43,163 nucleotides of DNA from the NCBI GenBank assembly GCA_020687485.1, contig JAJEQR010000032.1, positions 1 through 43,163 on the forward strand. Reading direction: 5' to 3'. Positions 16,585 to 25,656 of this stretch are shown piece by piece. The position numbers and the translations under genes were made by a program. Position 1 is the first letter of the stretch, and every line of letters begins with the position of its first letter. Under the pieces are notes generated by a model. It worked only from the letters and a program-made list of their open reading frames with translations. It was not told the DNA's origin and ran no database searches. The stretch comes from Hominifimenecus microfluidus (GTDB lineage: Bacteria > Bacillota > Clostridia > Lachnospirales > Lachnospiraceae).

Positions 16585-17172
16585 ATGACAGCGGGAAATA
16601 CGATAGCCATGGAAGGAATCTTTTCCTGGATGAAAGGGGTTGCGGTATTCCTGATTTTCTCTGGCTTTCTTCTGCAGCTGCTTCCGGATGAAAAGTATCA
16701 GAAATATGTACGCTTCGTGATCGGTCTTGTGCTGATGCTGTTGATTAGCGCACCTCTTTTTCGGATGGGAAATCTGGAAGAGAATATTGTGGATCGGATT
16801 CATCTCTTTTCGATGGAGCAGAGCCGGGAGGAGTTCCGCACGGAGATTCGCCATGCGGAAGAAGGGTATCGGGAACAGCTGGAAGCGGAATATCAGGATA
16901 TCCTTGCGGAGCAGCTGGCGGAACTTGCAGCGGAAGAAGGATATGAAGTCCTTTCTGTGCAGGCAGAGATATCCATGAAGGATGATGAGAATTTTGGTGC
17001 GATTCAATCCCTGACGATTTGCCTTGTAACGGATGGAGTGGCAGAATCTTCCCCGGATGATAGCTCGTCGCAGGCGGAGGCGGAGCAGGCGCTGCGTGCT
17101 CTCCGAAGAAAGATTCAGCAGCAATACGGAACGGAGGAGAATGATATCACAATTCAAATGGAAAGCAGATAG
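16585..17172 (+). CDS. spoIIIAF: Stage III sporulation protein AF
   Basis: A 195-residue protein with two N-terminal membrane helices (about 8-28 and 38-56) and a soluble C-terminal domain with a ring-building-like fold; this matches SpoIIIAF. The start chosen is ATG 16585, 5 nt after AAGGAGG (16573-16579). The GTG at 16579 in the same frame overlaps that ribosome site and is rejected. The 91-nt gap after spoIIIAE shows no signals beyond the ribosome site. Confidence 0.92.
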   Translation: MTAGNTIAMEGIFSWMKGVAVFLIFSGFLLQLLPDEKYQKYVRFVIGLVLMLLISAPLFRMGNLEENIVDRIHLFSMEQSREEFRTEIRHAEEGYREQLEAEYQDILAEQLAELAAEEGYEVLSVQAEISMKDDENFGAIQSLTICLVTDGVAESSPDDSSSQAEAEQALRALRRKIQQQYGTEENDITIQMESR

Positions 17173-17244
17173 AAGATACATAGAAAAACAGAAAAATCCC
17201 ATAAGGAGGAAGGGCAGATCGGAGAAGCAGGAGGAACAGATGGG

Positions 17245-17808
17245 ATGGAACAGAAGCTTTCTTTTCTTAAAAATATGAAGAAGACGGATAAATACCTGAT
17301 TCTGCTGGGGGTTGGGATTCTGGTCGTTGTGCTGTCCTGGCCGTCAGGATCGGATTCGGCGAAGCAGTCAGTTCCGGACGGTGAGAAGAATCCTATTTCC
17401 GAAACGGCATCGGCGGAGAACTATGAAGAGCGTATCGAGAGCCGTCTGGAGGAAATTCTCTCCCGCGCGGAAGGTGCCGGGAAGGTGGAGGTGATGGTGA
17501 CGCTGAAATCTTCGGAAGAGAAAATTGTGCAGGAGGATACTTCGCTTTCCACGAAGAAAAGTGAGGAGACGGACAGCAGCGGGGCCAGCCGGAAGCAGGA
17601 GGAGATCACGGAGGGACGGGATACGTTCACATTCGGAAGCGGTGAAGATCCCTATGTGCTGAAAGAGTTGGCGCCGGAGATCGAGGGTATCCTGGTTCTG
17701 GCGGACGGGGCGGACCGCGCGACCGTGAAAGCGGAGATCGTCGATGCCGTACAGGCATTATTTCCGCTTCCGGCACATAAGATTAAAGTATTAAAACGGG
17801 GGTCGTAA
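17245..17808 (+). CDS. spoIIIAG: Stage III sporulation protein AG
   Basis: A 187-residue bitopic protein. A short cytoplasmic N-terminus, one membrane helix (about 19-33, ILLGVGILVVVLSWP), then a soluble domain with the SpoIIIAG ring-building motif: repeated ERLEEILSRAEGAGKVEVMVTL-like core (about 60-85) and DGADRATVKAEIVDAVQALF (about 152-172). In B. subtilis AG forms a large ring in the intermembrane space. ATG 17245 lies 11 nt after CAGGAGG; the nearer ATG at 17240 is out of frame. Confidence 0.94.
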   Translation: MEQKLSFLKNMKKTDKYLILLGVGILVVVLSWPSGSDSAKQSVPDGEKNPISETASAENYEERIESRLEEILSRAEGAGKVEVMVTLKSSEEKIVQEDTSLSTKKSEETDSSGASRKQEEITEGRDTFTFGSGEDPYVLKELAPEIEGILVLADGADRATVKAEIVDAVQALFPLPAHKIKVLKRGS

Positions 17809-17828
17809 CAAGGAAAGGAGCGGAAAAG

Positions 17829-18587
17829 GTGAAGAGAATATTCAAGAAGAACCAGATCGTTCTGACTCTGCTGGCAGTGATGATCGCTGTTGCCGGGTAC
17901 CTGAACTACATAGGAAAGGAAGCGGGGACGCAGGATGGGGTAGCTGCCGGCCTTACGGATATTTCCGAGGAGGATATCCTGGCGGAGAATCAGGCGGCGT
18001 CCGCAGCCATGGAGAATGCTTCGGCAGATCCCTCTCAGATCGGAGAGGCAGTCTTTACCAGTGGAACGACGAACGTAGCAGAGTTCATTACAGAAGTGAA
18101 TCTGAATAAGGAGCAGACGCGGGCGAAGAATAAGGAGACTCTTTTGTCGATTGTCAACAGTGACGCTGTGAGCGAAAAACAAAAACAGGAAGCGATTGAC
18201 ACGATGGTACAGATGACCGGTATCGCAGAGATGGAGAATGCAGCGGAGACCGTCCTGAAGACGAAGGGCTTCGAGAACGCGGTGGTAAGCATTACAGACG
18301 GTATGGTGGATGTGGTTCTTGGGCGCACCTCCATTACGGATGCAGAGCGGGCGCAGATCGAGGATGTCGTGAAGAGAAAGACGGATATCGGTGTGGAGAA
18401 CATGACCATTTCGCTAATGAACGAGGCGGATCCTTCGCTGGATACGGCTGCGGGCATATCGGAAAGTCAGACGGAAAGCGTGTCTGAGGATGTGGAGAGT
18501 AAGGACGGCAATGGCGGAAGCAGCGCGACAGAAGCAACGAATCCATCGGCGGAAGTCACGGAGACGAGCGCGGAAGAGAACGGATAA
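17829..18587 (+). CDS. spoIIIAH: Stage III sporulation protein AH
   Basis: A 252-residue bitopic protein with a basic N-terminus, one membrane helix (about 8-24), a linker and a SpoIIIAH/YscJ-like ring-forming domain (about 95-195). The C-terminus has an unusual 45-residue Ser/Thr/Glu-rich tail. AH is the mother-cell partner that binds SpoIIQ across the intermembrane space. The start is GTG behind AAGGAAAGGAG. It is the last gene of the operon; a terminator follows at about 50 nt. Confidence 0.94.
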   Translation: MKRIFKKNQIVLTLLAVMIAVAGYLNYIGKEAGTQDGVAAGLTDISEEDILAENQAASAAMENASADPSQIGEAVFTSGTTNVAEFITEVNLNKEQTRAKNKETLLSIVNSDAVSEKQKQEAIDTMVQMTGIAEMENAAETVLKTKGFENAVVSITDGMVDVVLGRTSITDAERAQIEDVVKRKTDIGVENMTISLMNEADPSLDTAAGISESQTESVSEDVESKDGNGGSSATEATNPSAEVTETSAEENG

Positions 18588-18635
18588 CGAATCACAGTGG
18601 AGATGCTTTGGATAAAAATGTGAATTAGAAAGATA

Positions 18636-18674
18636 AAAACGCTGTTCCTTACTTTGGTCTGGGCAGCGTTTTTT
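18636..18674 (+). terminator. Intrinsic terminator of the spoIIIA operon
   Basis: AACGCTG (18638-18644) pairs with CAGCGTT (18664-18670), with additional CC/GG pairing inside the loop, and is followed by a T-run to 18674. Confidence 0.85.
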
Positions 18675-18675
18675 C

Positions 18676-18704
18676 TTGCAAGTTCCGGTATTGTCTGTTA
18701 TACT
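18676..18704 (+). promoter_or_regulatory. Sigma-A promoter for asp23-nusB
   Basis: TTGCAA (18676-18681), a 17-bp spacer, TATACT (18699-18704), directly downstream of the spoIIIA terminator. Confidence 0.65.
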
Positions 18705-18740
18705 AGGATATAAGGCTCAGAAGGCGGAGTCTGTCTATTG

Positions 18741-18782
18741 TCAGATGTCTGTGCGATATTTGTATGACAGAACAGCATCTGA
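18741..18782 (+). other. Stem-loop in the asp23 leader
   Basis: TCAGATG (18741-18747) pairs with CATCTGA (18776-18782), with CTGT/ACAG as an inner helix across an internal loop. It lies in the roughly 115-nt 5' leader of asp23, about 35 nt before the ribosome site. There is no T-run. It is possibly a stability or regulatory element of unknown function. Confidence 0.35.
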
Positions 18783-18825
18783 GCACGGAGACGACGAATG
18801 TTTCTGATTTAAGGAGGTTTTAAAG

Positions 18826-19221
18826 ATGGCAGCCGAGCAGACAGAAAATAAAGCAGCACACGTAATTCACGAGAAGGAAGAGATCGGTAAGGTTATTATT
18901 TCTGACGAAGTATTTTCCCTTATTGCAGGGCTGGCAGCCATGGAAGTGGAAGGCGTGAATTCCATGGCGGGTAATATCACCAGAGAGCTGGTGGCGAAGC
19001 TTGCGATGAAGAACCTGGCCAAGGGCGTGAAGGTGGAAGTTCAGGATGAGAGCGTGACGGTATATATGTCCCTGAACATTGATTTTGGATACAATATCCC
19101 CCAGGTTTCCGCAAAGGTGCAGGAGCGGGTAAAGGCCTCTGTGGAGAACATGACCGGTTTCCATGTAGAGACTGTGAATATCAAGATCGCCGGTGTTATC
19201 GTGAACCGGGATCGTGCTTAG
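18826..19221 (+). CDS. Asp23/Gls24 family envelope stress response protein
   Basis: A 131-residue soluble protein of the Asp23 (DUF322) family. Conserved elements are VIISDEVFSLIAGLAAMEVEGV (in two parts, about 22-45) and YVSLNIDFGYNIPQVSAKVQERVK-type core (about 85-108), then NIKIAGVIV at the end. In Firmicutes a member of this family (YqhY in B. subtilis) commonly precedes nusB, as here. The role is linked to lipid or envelope homeostasis but is not well defined. The start follows AAGGAGG with an 8-nt spacer. Confidence 0.92.
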   Translation: MAAEQTENKAAHVIHEKEEIGKVIISDEVFSLIAGLAAMEVEGVNSMAGNITRELVAKLAMKNLAKGVKVEVQDESVTVYMSLNIDFGYNIPQVSAKVQERVKASVENMTGFHVETVNIKIAGVIVNRDRA

Positions 19222-19259
19222 GATAAGAGGATTAGGATAAGGAAGAATAAGGGGGAACT

Positions 19260-19700
19260 ATGACCAGACGCGAAGTACGGGAACATACATTTAGAGCATT
19301 ATTTCAGAAGGAATTCTACAACAGCGAAGAATATCCCGAGCAGTATCAGCGCTATCTGGAGGATCCGGTTTTTTCGGAAGATACGGATGCTGCGGCGCAG
19401 ATGGATGACGCAACCAGAGAATACCTGACCGGACGCGTGGCTTCGATCGCGGAGAAGTTGCCGGAGCTGGACGAGAAGATTAATGCGGTTGCCCGCGGAT
19501 GGAAGACGAATCGTATGGGCAAGGTAGAGGTAAGCCTTCTTCGTCTTGCTACTTACGAGATTCTGTACGATGAGGAGATTCCTGAGAAGGTTGCGATCAA
19601 TGAAGCCGTAGAGCTTGCGAAGCGCTACGGAACGGATGATTCCTCTTCATTCGTGAACGGAATCTTGGGCGAGCTTGTGAAGAAGCAGGGACAGGAGTAA
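19260..19700 (+). CDS. nusB: Transcription antitermination factor NusB
   Basis: A 146-residue all-helical protein of normal length. The N-terminal TRREVREHTFRALFQKEFY resembles the RNA-binding Arg-rich start of NusB, and the C-terminal half has EKVAINEAVELAKRYGTDDSSSFVNGIL, the signature of the family (shown here as one block for recognition at about 116-140). NusB with NusE (S10) binds boxA of rRNA leaders for antitermination. ATG follows AAGGGGG. xseA starts 3 nt after the stop. Confidence 0.95.
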   Translation: MTRREVREHTFRALFQKEFYNSEEYPEQYQRYLEDPVFSEDTDAAAQMDDATREYLTGRVASIAEKLPELDEKINAVARGWKTNRMGKVEVSLLRLATYEILYDEEIPEKVAINEAVELAKRYGTDDSSSFVNGILGELVKKQGQE

Positions 19701-19703
19701 GAG

Positions 19704-20942
19704 ATGGCAGGAAGCGTTTTCCGTGTTGGACAGGTGAATGCTTATATCAAAAATATGTTTGCACAAGACTACGCTCTTCACCGAATATCGGTGAAGGGCG
19801 AAGTTTCTAATTGCAAGTATCATTCCAGCGGACATATCTATTTTACTCTGAAGGATGAAACCGGCGTGCTGAAGGCGGTGATGTTCGCCGGGCAGCGGAG
19901 CGGTCTGCGTTTTCGCATGCAGGAAGGCATGCAGGTGATTGCAAGCGGCAGCATCATGGTCTATGAGCGTGACGGCACATATCAGCTGTATGCAAGGGAG
20001 ATTGTTCCGGATGGTGTCGGAGATCTCTACCGGCGCTTTGAGGAGAATAAGCGGCGGCTGGAGGAGATGGGGATGTTCGCGCCGGAATATAAACAGCCGA
20101 TTCCCCGGTTCGCATCGCGGGTCGGGATTGTGACGGCTTCCACCGGAGCGGCGATCCGGGACATCTGCAATATCTCCGCCCGGAGAAATCCCTATGTACA
20201 GCTGATTCTGTATCCGGCGATTGTGCAGGGAGCCCAGGCGGCGCCCAGTATTGTGCGCGGCATCGAGACTCTGGACGCGATGAATCTCGATGTGATTATC
20301 GTCGGGCGCGGAGGCGGCTCCATGGAGGATCTGTGGGCTTTTAACGAGGAAGAAGTGGCACGTGCTATCTTTGACTGTCAGACTCCTGTGATTTCGGCAG
20401 TTGGTCATGAGACGGATATGACGATTGCGGATTATGTGGCCGACCTGCGGGCGCCGACACCTTCGGCTGCGGCAGAGTTGGCTGTTTTTGACATTTACGC
20501 ATTTCATGAGGAGCTGTATCAGCGGGAAGCTCGTCTGAAGGGCCGGATGAGCGGGAAGCTTCATGCTGTCCGTTATCGTCTGGAACAGCAGGCGAGGAGA
20601 CTGGATCGCTGCCGCCCCGGATACCGGCTGGAGCAGCGCCGTCAGGAGTTGGCGGGTGCAGAGCGGAAGCTTCAGGAAGTGATGCGCCGCAGGCTTCAGG
20701 AGGAACGTCATCAACTGGCGCTGGCAGCGGCGCGGCTGGAGGTTCTTTCCCCCCTGCAGAAGCTTCAGGGCGGCTACGGCTATATCAGCGATGAAGACGG
20801 AAGAACCATTCGGAGCGTCCGTCAGACAGCTGTGGGGCAGCCGATCCGCGTGCAGCTGGTGGACGGATCGCTGTCGGCGGAGGTTACGGAGATCCGGCAG
20901 GAAGCATTCAGGAAGGAAGCAATTTATGGAGATAAAGAATGA
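19704..20942 (+). CDS. xseA: Exodeoxyribonuclease VII large subunit
   Basis: A 412-residue protein with an N-terminal OB-fold (about 5-100; FRVGQVNAYIKNMF and ISVKGEVSNCKYHSSGHIYF) and a catalytic domain with RVGIVTASTGAAIRDI (about 135-150), GRGGGSMEDLWAFN (about 200) and SAVGHETDMTIADYVADLRAPTPSAAAE (about 231-258, conserved in the family). A coiled-coil region then provides XseB binding. It degrades single-stranded DNA in both directions. It overlaps xseB by 17 nt. Length is typical for Firmicutes. Confidence 0.96.
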   Translation: MAGSVFRVGQVNAYIKNMFAQDYALHRISVKGEVSNCKYHSSGHIYFTLKDETGVLKAVMFAGQRSGLRFRMQEGMQVIASGSIMVYERDGTYQLYAREIVPDGVGDLYRRFEENKRRLEEMGMFAPEYKQPIPRFASRVGIVTASTGAAIRDICNISARRNPYVQLILYPAIVQGAQAAPSIVRGIETLDAMNLDVIIVGRGGGSMEDLWAFNEEEVARAIFDCQTPVISAVGHETDMTIADYVADLRAPTPSAAAELAVFDIYAFHEELYQREARLKGRMSGKLHAVRYRLEQQARRLDRCRPGYRLEQRRQELAGAERKLQEVMRRRLQEERHQLALAAARLEVLSPLQKLQGGYGYISDEDGRTIRSVRQTAVGQPIRVQLVDGSLSAEVTEIRQEAFRKEAIYGDKE

Positions 20943-21153
20943 CACCACGATGGAGGAAGCGTTCGATCAGCTGAATGCTCTGTTAGATGATATGGAGCAG
21001 TCGGAGCATTCACTGGAAGAGACGTTCCATTTGTATGAGGACGGCCTGAAGCTGATCCAGTACTGCAGCGAAAAAGTTGATACCATCGAGAAAAAACTGG
21101 TGATTCTGGAGGAAGGCGGAGAAGATGATAGCGACAGTAGAATCGATTCTTAA
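20926..21153 (+). CDS. xseB: Exodeoxyribonuclease VII small subunit
   Basis: A 75-residue helical protein beginning MEIKNDTTMEEAFDQLN. The family pattern is FDQLNALLDDMEQSEHSLEE followed by LYEDGLKLIQYC. The ATG at 20926 sits behind GGAAGGAAG and inside the 3' end of xseA (17-nt overlap). The longer frame upstream is a shadow of xseA. It stabilises and activates XseA. The 3' end overlaps ispA by 29 nt. Confidence 0.94.
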   Translation: MEIKNDTTMEEAFDQLNALLDDMEQSEHSLEETFHLYEDGLKLIQYCSEKVDTIEKKLVILEEGGEDDSDSRIDS

Positions 21154-21985
21154 GAAATATCTGCCGGAGGAGACCGGCTATCAGAAGACACTTTTAGAGG
21201 CGATGAATTACAGCCTTCTGGCAGGAGGCAAGCGGATTCGGCCGACGATGATGCAGGAGACCTACTGGATTTTCGGTGGTGAGGGGGAGGAGATCGAGCC
21301 ATTCATGGCAGCCATGGAGATGATCCACACGTACTCTCTGGTGCATGATGACCTTCCGGCGATGGATAACGATACGCTGCGCCGGGGACGCACGACCACC
21401 TGGAGAGAGTTCGGCGAAGATATGGGGATTCTGGCCGGTGACGGTCTCTTAACCTACGCGTTCGAGACCGCGGCGAAGGCATTCGATAAGACGCTGCATG
21501 CGGATCGTGTGGGACGCGCGATCGGAATTCTGGCGCAGAAAGCAGGCATCTACGGTATGGCCGGAGGCCAGGCGGTGGATGTGGAGCTAACCGGCGGCCC
21601 GATTCCGGCGGATACCCTGGACTTTATCTATCGGTTGAAGACGGGCGCCCTGCTGGAGGCATCCATGATGATCGGCGCGGTACTCGCGGGAGCCGGCGAA
21701 GAGGAGATCCATCTCTGCGAGCAGATCGCGGGAGATATCGGCATGGCTTTCCAGATCCGTGACGATATGCTGGATGTGATCAGCACAGAGGAGGAACTTG
21801 GCAAGCCGATCGGAAGCGACGAGAGAAATATTAAGACCACGTATGTTACTTTGTACGGACTGGAGAAGGCGGACGCGGAAGTTCGCCGCCTGAGCGAACG
21901 TGCCATCGATGCCCTGGCGAAGCTGCCCGGAGACAAGGACTTTTTTATCTCGTTTATTAAGAAAATGGAGGATCGCTCTCGATAA
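21125..21985 (+). CDS. ispA: Farnesyl/geranyl diphosphate synthase (IspA-type)
   Basis: A 286-residue trans-prenyltransferase. The first Asp-rich motif DDLPAMDND with following LRRGRTT is at about residues 78-92, GGKRIRP is near 38, and the second Asp-rich motif DDMLDV is near 213. The DDx4D form of the first motif is typical of bacterial short-chain (C15) synthases. It condenses IPP with DMAPP/GPP and supplies farnesyl diphosphate for undecaprenyl and quinone lipids. The start overlaps xseB, behind GGAAGGCGGAG. dxs lies 18 nt downstream, so the gene pair covers entry and chain elongation of the MEP isoprenoid route. Confidence 0.94.
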   Translation: MIATVESILKKYLPEETGYQKTLLEAMNYSLLAGGKRIRPTMMQETYWIFGGEGEEIEPFMAAMEMIHTYSLVHDDLPAMDNDTLRRGRTTTWREFGEDMGILAGDGLLTYAFETAAKAFDKTLHADRVGRAIGILAQKAGIYGMAGGQAVDVELTGGPIPADTLDFIYRLKTGALLEASMMIGAVLAGAGEEEIHLCEQIAGDIGMAFQIRDDMLDVISTEEELGKPIGSDERNIKTTYVTLYGLEKADAEVRRLSERAIDALAKLPGDKDFFISFIKKMEDRSR

Positions 21986-22003
21986 CAGCAGAGGAAAATA
22001 TCT

Positions 22004-23875
22004 ATGATACTGGATCAGATTAATCAACCAAACGATATAAAGAAAATCGCGCCGAAGGATTATGATATGCTGGCAGCGGAGATCCGTGATTTCCTCCTGC
22101 AGAAGATCAGCGTCACCGGCGGCCACCTGGCTTCCAATCTGGGAGCGGTGGAGCTTACGATGGCATTGCATCTGGCCTTTGATCTGCCGGAGGATAAGCT
22201 GATCTGGGACGTCGGGCATCAGTCATATACACATAAGCTGCTGACTGGAAGGAAGAAGGACTTCGATGAGATCCGCTGCTTCGGCGGGATCAGCGGCTTC
22301 CCAAACCGCAATGAGAGCCGTTTCGACGCGTTCAATACCGGGCACAGCTCGACATCGATCTCGGCAGGGCTCGGACTCGCGCAGGCGAGAGATCTGCTGG
22401 GGCAGGATCATTATGTTGTCTCCATCATAGGGGACGGGTCCCTGACCGGCGGTATGGCCTATGAGGCGCTGAACAATGCCTCGCAGATGAAGAAGAACTT
22501 CATTATCGTTCTGAACGATAACAATATGTCCATCTCGGAGAATATCGGCGGCGTCTCCCGCATGATGAATTCGCTGCGGACAGCTCCAGGCTACAATGGA
22601 TTAAAGGAAAATGTCTCCACGGCGCTTTCCCGGATTCCGAGTGTGGGCGAGGGGCTGGTGCGCCGCATCAGCAATACAAAGAGCAGCTTGAAGCAGCTCT
22701 TTATTCCGGGGATGTTCTTCGAAAATATGGGACTGACGTATCTCGGTCCGGTGGACGGACATGATATTAATCAGATGATCCATGCGTTCCATGACGCCAA
22801 ACGTCTGAACCGCACCGTAGTCGTCCATGTGATGACTCATAAGGGGCAGGGTTACGCGCCGGCGGAGAACAATCCGGAGGCTTTCCACGGTGTCGGCTCC
22901 TTTGTGCTGGAGACCGGAAAGGCGGTGAAGAAGACCAGTCGCACCTATACGGATGTCTTCTCTCAAGTATTCTGCGCCATGGCGAAGAAGGACAGCCGCC
23001 TGGTCGGAATCACGGCGGCGATGCCGGAAGGAACCGGTCTGAAACTCTTTCATCATCTCTATCCGGAGCGCTTCTTCGATGTCGGAATCGCGGAGGAGCA
23101 TGCAGTTACCTTTGCAGCTGGTCTTGCAGCCGGTGGTCTGAAGCCGTATGTGTGTGTCTATTCGTCATTCCTTCAGAGAGCTTACGACCAGATGATTCAC
23201 GATGTCTGTCTGCAGAACCTGAACGTGACGTTCTGTATTGACCGAGCAGGGCTCGTGGGAAGCGACGGCGAGACACATCAGGGGCTCTTCGATCTATCAT
23301 ATCTGCAGACGATCCCGAATATGAATATTTTTGCACCGAAGAACTGCTACGAGCTGGCGGACATCCTCCGTTTCTCCGCGGAGTTTCAGGGGCCTCTGGC
23401 GATCCGCTATCCGAGAGGTACAGCGTATGAAGGATTAAAGGAGTTCCGTGAACCGATTCAGTACGGGAAGAGCGAAGTGCTCTACGAGGAGCAGGAGATT
23501 GCGATTCTCGCTGTGGGAAGCATGGTGGAGACAGCGTGTGCTGTGCGTGACGTGCTGAAAGCAGAAGGTTATAACGTTACTTTGGTGAACGTCCGCTTTA
23601 TCCGGCCGATGGATCAGGCACTGCTGGAACGCCTGGCGCTGACGCATCGGATCTTTATTACAATGGAGGAAAATGTACACAGCGGTGGTTTCGGCGAGCA
23701 TGTGGATGCATTCTGCGCGGAGCAGGAGCTTCCGGTTCAAATGATAAATATTGCCATTCCGAATATGTATGTGGAGCATGGCAGTGTGGATAAACTAAAA
23801 CATGTCATCAGCATTGATGCGGAAGGCGCACTTCGCCAGATTCACAATGCGCTGGCAGGCAGGAGTGAAGAGTGA
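22004..23875 (+). CDS. dxs: 1-deoxy-D-xylulose-5-phosphate synthase
   Basis: A 623-residue thiamine-diphosphate enzyme of full length. The ThDP motif GDGSLTGGMAYEALNNA is at about 146-162 with the Asn of DNNMSI some 27 residues later. The catalytic-type residues are in GHQSYTHKLLTGR (about 71-83), and the transketolase-like central domain has the FDVGIAEEHAVTFAAGLA block at about 357-374. It condenses pyruvate and glyceraldehyde-3-phosphate into DXP, the first step of the MEP pathway. Its TGA overlaps the GTG start of tlyA. Confidence 0.97.
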   Translation: MILDQINQPNDIKKIAPKDYDMLAAEIRDFLLQKISVTGGHLASNLGAVELTMALHLAFDLPEDKLIWDVGHQSYTHKLLTGRKKDFDEIRCFGGISGFPNRNESRFDAFNTGHSSTSISAGLGLAQARDLLGQDHYVVSIIGDGSLTGGMAYEALNNASQMKKNFIIVLNDNNMSISENIGGVSRMMNSLRTAPGYNGLKENVSTALSRIPSVGEGLVRRISNTKSSLKQLFIPGMFFENMGLTYLGPVDGHDINQMIHAFHDAKRLNRTVVVHVMTHKGQGYAPAENNPEAFHGVGSFVLETGKAVKKTSRTYTDVFSQVFCAMAKKDSRLVGITAAMPEGTGLKLFHHLYPERFFDVGIAEEHAVTFAAGLAAGGLKPYVCVYSSFLQRAYDQMIHDVCLQNLNVTFCIDRAGLVGSDGETHQGLFDLSYLQTIPNMNIFAPKNCYELADILRFSAEFQGPLAIRYPRGTAYEGLKEFREPIQYGKSEVLYEEQEIAILAVGSMVETACAVRDVLKAEGYNVTLVNVRFIRPMDQALLERLALTHRIFITMEENVHSGGFGEHVDAFCAEQELPVQMINIAIPNMYVEHGSVDKLKHVISIDAEGALRQIHNALAGRSEE

Positions 23876-24684
23876 AAGAACGATTAGATATTCTTGTAGT
23901 AAAAAAAGGACTGGCAGAGTCCAGAGAGAAGGCGAAGGCGCTGATCATGTCCGGCGATATTTTTGTGAACGGCGAACGTGAAGACAAGCCCGGTACTGTC
24001 TTCGAGGCGGATACCGCTAAGATCGAGCTTCACGGGAAGCCACTGCCGTATGTCAGCCGCGGCGGTCTGAAGCTGGAGAAGGCCATGAAGGAGTTCGGTG
24101 TGCGTGTGGACGGAAAGGTTTGCATGGACGTTGGTGCTTCTACCGGCGGCTTTACAGACTGCATGCTTCAGAACGGTGCTGTGAAGGTATTCTCCGTCGA
24201 TGTCGGATACGGTCAGCTGGCATGGAAGCTGCGCCAGGATGAGCGCGTCGTATGTATGGAGAAGACGAACATCCGCTATCTGACACCTGAAGAGGTGGGA
24301 GAGCCGGTTGGCTTCGCGTCGATTGATGTAAGCTTTATTTCCCTGACCAAGGTACTGGAGCCGGTGAAGAATCTGCTGAGCCCGGATGGGCAGATCGTAT
24401 GCCTGATCAAACCGCAGTTCGAGGCTGGCCGCGAGAAGGTCGGCAAGAAGGGCGTAGTACGCGAGAAGAGCACTCACATCGAAGTCATTGAGAAGGTCAT
24501 TGTCTATGCGCGCAGTATTGGTTTCGCAACGCTGGCACTGGAATACTCCCCGATCAAGGGACCGGAAGGGAACATCGAATACCTTCTTTACCTGGATAAG
24601 AGTGAAGATGCTGCGAATGCAGAGTTAGATCCGTCAAAAGTTGTGGAAGCGTCTCATGCGGCATTATCGCATACGGCAGTCTGA
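23872..24684 (+). CDS. tlyA: TlyA family rRNA (cytidine-2'-O)-methyltransferase/hemolysin-like protein
   Basis: A 270-residue protein with an N-terminal S4 RNA-binding domain (about 1-60: ERLDILVVKKGLAESREKAK, MSGDIFVNG) and an FtsJ-like methyltransferase with the SAM motif DVGASTGGFTDCMLQNGA (about 83-100). Characterised TlyA proteins methylate 16S and/or 23S rRNA; the older name is hemolysin A. The GTG start overlaps the dxs stop (GTGA). The position between dxs and nadK is conserved in Clostridia. Its exact rRNA target here is unknown. Confidence 0.92.
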   Translation: MKERLDILVVKKGLAESREKAKALIMSGDIFVNGEREDKPGTVFEADTAKIELHGKPLPYVSRGGLKLEKAMKEFGVRVDGKVCMDVGASTGGFTDCMLQNGAVKVFSVDVGYGQLAWKLRQDERVVCMEKTNIRYLTPEEVGEPVGFASIDVSFISLTKVLEPVKNLLSPDGQIVCLIKPQFEAGREKVGKKGVVREKSTHIEVIEKVIVYARSIGFATLALEYSPIKGPEGNIEYLLYLDKSEDAANAELDPSKVVEASHAALSHTAV

Positions 24685-24711
24685 ACATCCGAAAGCAGGA
24701 GAAGTACCATC

Positions 24712-25584
24712 ATGAATCATTTTTTTATCATTACCAACAGAGACAAGGATATGGACTTAAGCACCACGAATGAGATCAAGCATTTCCTGCAGAAGAAGGG
24801 GAAGACCTGCCGGATGCGTCCGGAGGAGGTTCACGGAACACTCTCGGAGGCGGAGGCTTCCCGCACGCTAGAACGTGAGATCCCGGCGGAGACGGAGTGC
24901 GTGATAGTGCTCGGCGGGGACGGAACACTGCTTCGCGCCGCCAGAAATCTTGTAAATAAGAACCTGCCCTTCCTCGGCATCAATCTCGGTCATCTGGGTT
25001 ATCTCACCGAGGGCGACCGCAGCAGCATCCCCAGTATTCTGGAGCGTGTGATCGCGGACGAATATATCGAAGAGGAGCGGATGATGCTCCTGGGAAGTGT
25101 CAAGCGGAAGAACGGTGAAGTGGTCTGCCGGGATGTCGCGCTGAACGATATTACAATCACAAGAAGCCGCAGCCTGCGTGTGATCAAGTTCAAGCTGTAC
25201 GTAAACGGCGAGTTCCTGTATCTCTATACGGCGGACGGCATCGTGGTATCCACGCCGACCGGATCGACGGCGTATAATCTGTCATGCGGAGGCCCGGTGG
25301 TGGAGCCGACAGCCAAGCTGTTCCTGGTGACTCCGATCGCTCCCCATTCGCTGAATAACCGCAGCCTGATCCTGTCGGCGGATGACAAGATCGAGTTGGA
25401 ACTTCTCGGCTCAGAGAAGGACCCGGAGGACCAGGTGGAATATATCTGCGGCTATGACAGCGATACCAGTGTAATTCTGTATCCGGGCGACCGCATTGAG
25501 ATTGTCCGCGCTCCTCAGGTAACCAGGATTCTGAAGCTGAGCAAGATCAGCTTCCTGGAGACGCTGCGCACCAAGATGTCCTGA
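24712..25584 (+). CDS. nadK: NAD kinase
   Basis: A 290-residue ATP-NAD kinase. The catalytic GGDGTLLRAAR is at about residues 66-76 and NAD-binding motifs LGINLGHLGYL (about 88-98) and VSTPTGSTAYNLSCGGP (about 178-194) are intact. It makes NADP from NAD. The ATG is preceded by AGCAGGAGAAG. The last 23 nt of the gene are imperfectly duplicated immediately downstream (see the repeat entry). Confidence 0.95.
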   Translation: MNHFFIITNRDKDMDLSTTNEIKHFLQKKGKTCRMRPEEVHGTLSEAEASRTLEREIPAETECVIVLGGDGTLLRAARNLVNKNLPFLGINLGHLGYLTEGDRSSIPSILERVIADEYIEEERMMLLGSVKRKNGEVVCRDVALNDITITRSRSLRVIKFKLYVNGEFLYLYTADGIVVSTPTGSTAYNLSCGGPVVEPTAKLFLVTPIAPHSLNNRSLILSADDKIELELLGSEKDPEDQVEYICGYDSDTSVILYPGDRIEIVRAPQVTRILKLSKISFLETLRTKMS

Positions 25585-25656
25585 AGACGCTGCGCATCAG
25601 GATGTCCTGGGAAAATATAGTTACGAACGAAAAACGAACGAAAAACAGAAACAGAA
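25561..25656 (+). repeat. Nested short tandem duplications at the nadK-recN junction
   Basis: ACGCTGCGCAYCARGATGTCCTG occurs at 25561-25583 (last codons and stop of nadK) and again at 25587-25609, two mismatches, period 26. Next come two exact copies of ACGAACGAAAA (25623-25633, 25634-25644), then ACAGAA twice (25645-25656). Together they make up most of the 89-nt gap where argR would usually lie. Confidence 0.8.

Noticed and set aside
19647-20948. 433-codon minus-strand frame over xseA
   Set aside because: Fully antisense to xseA and nusB, His/Arg/Leu-rich shadow composition, no ribosome site evident.
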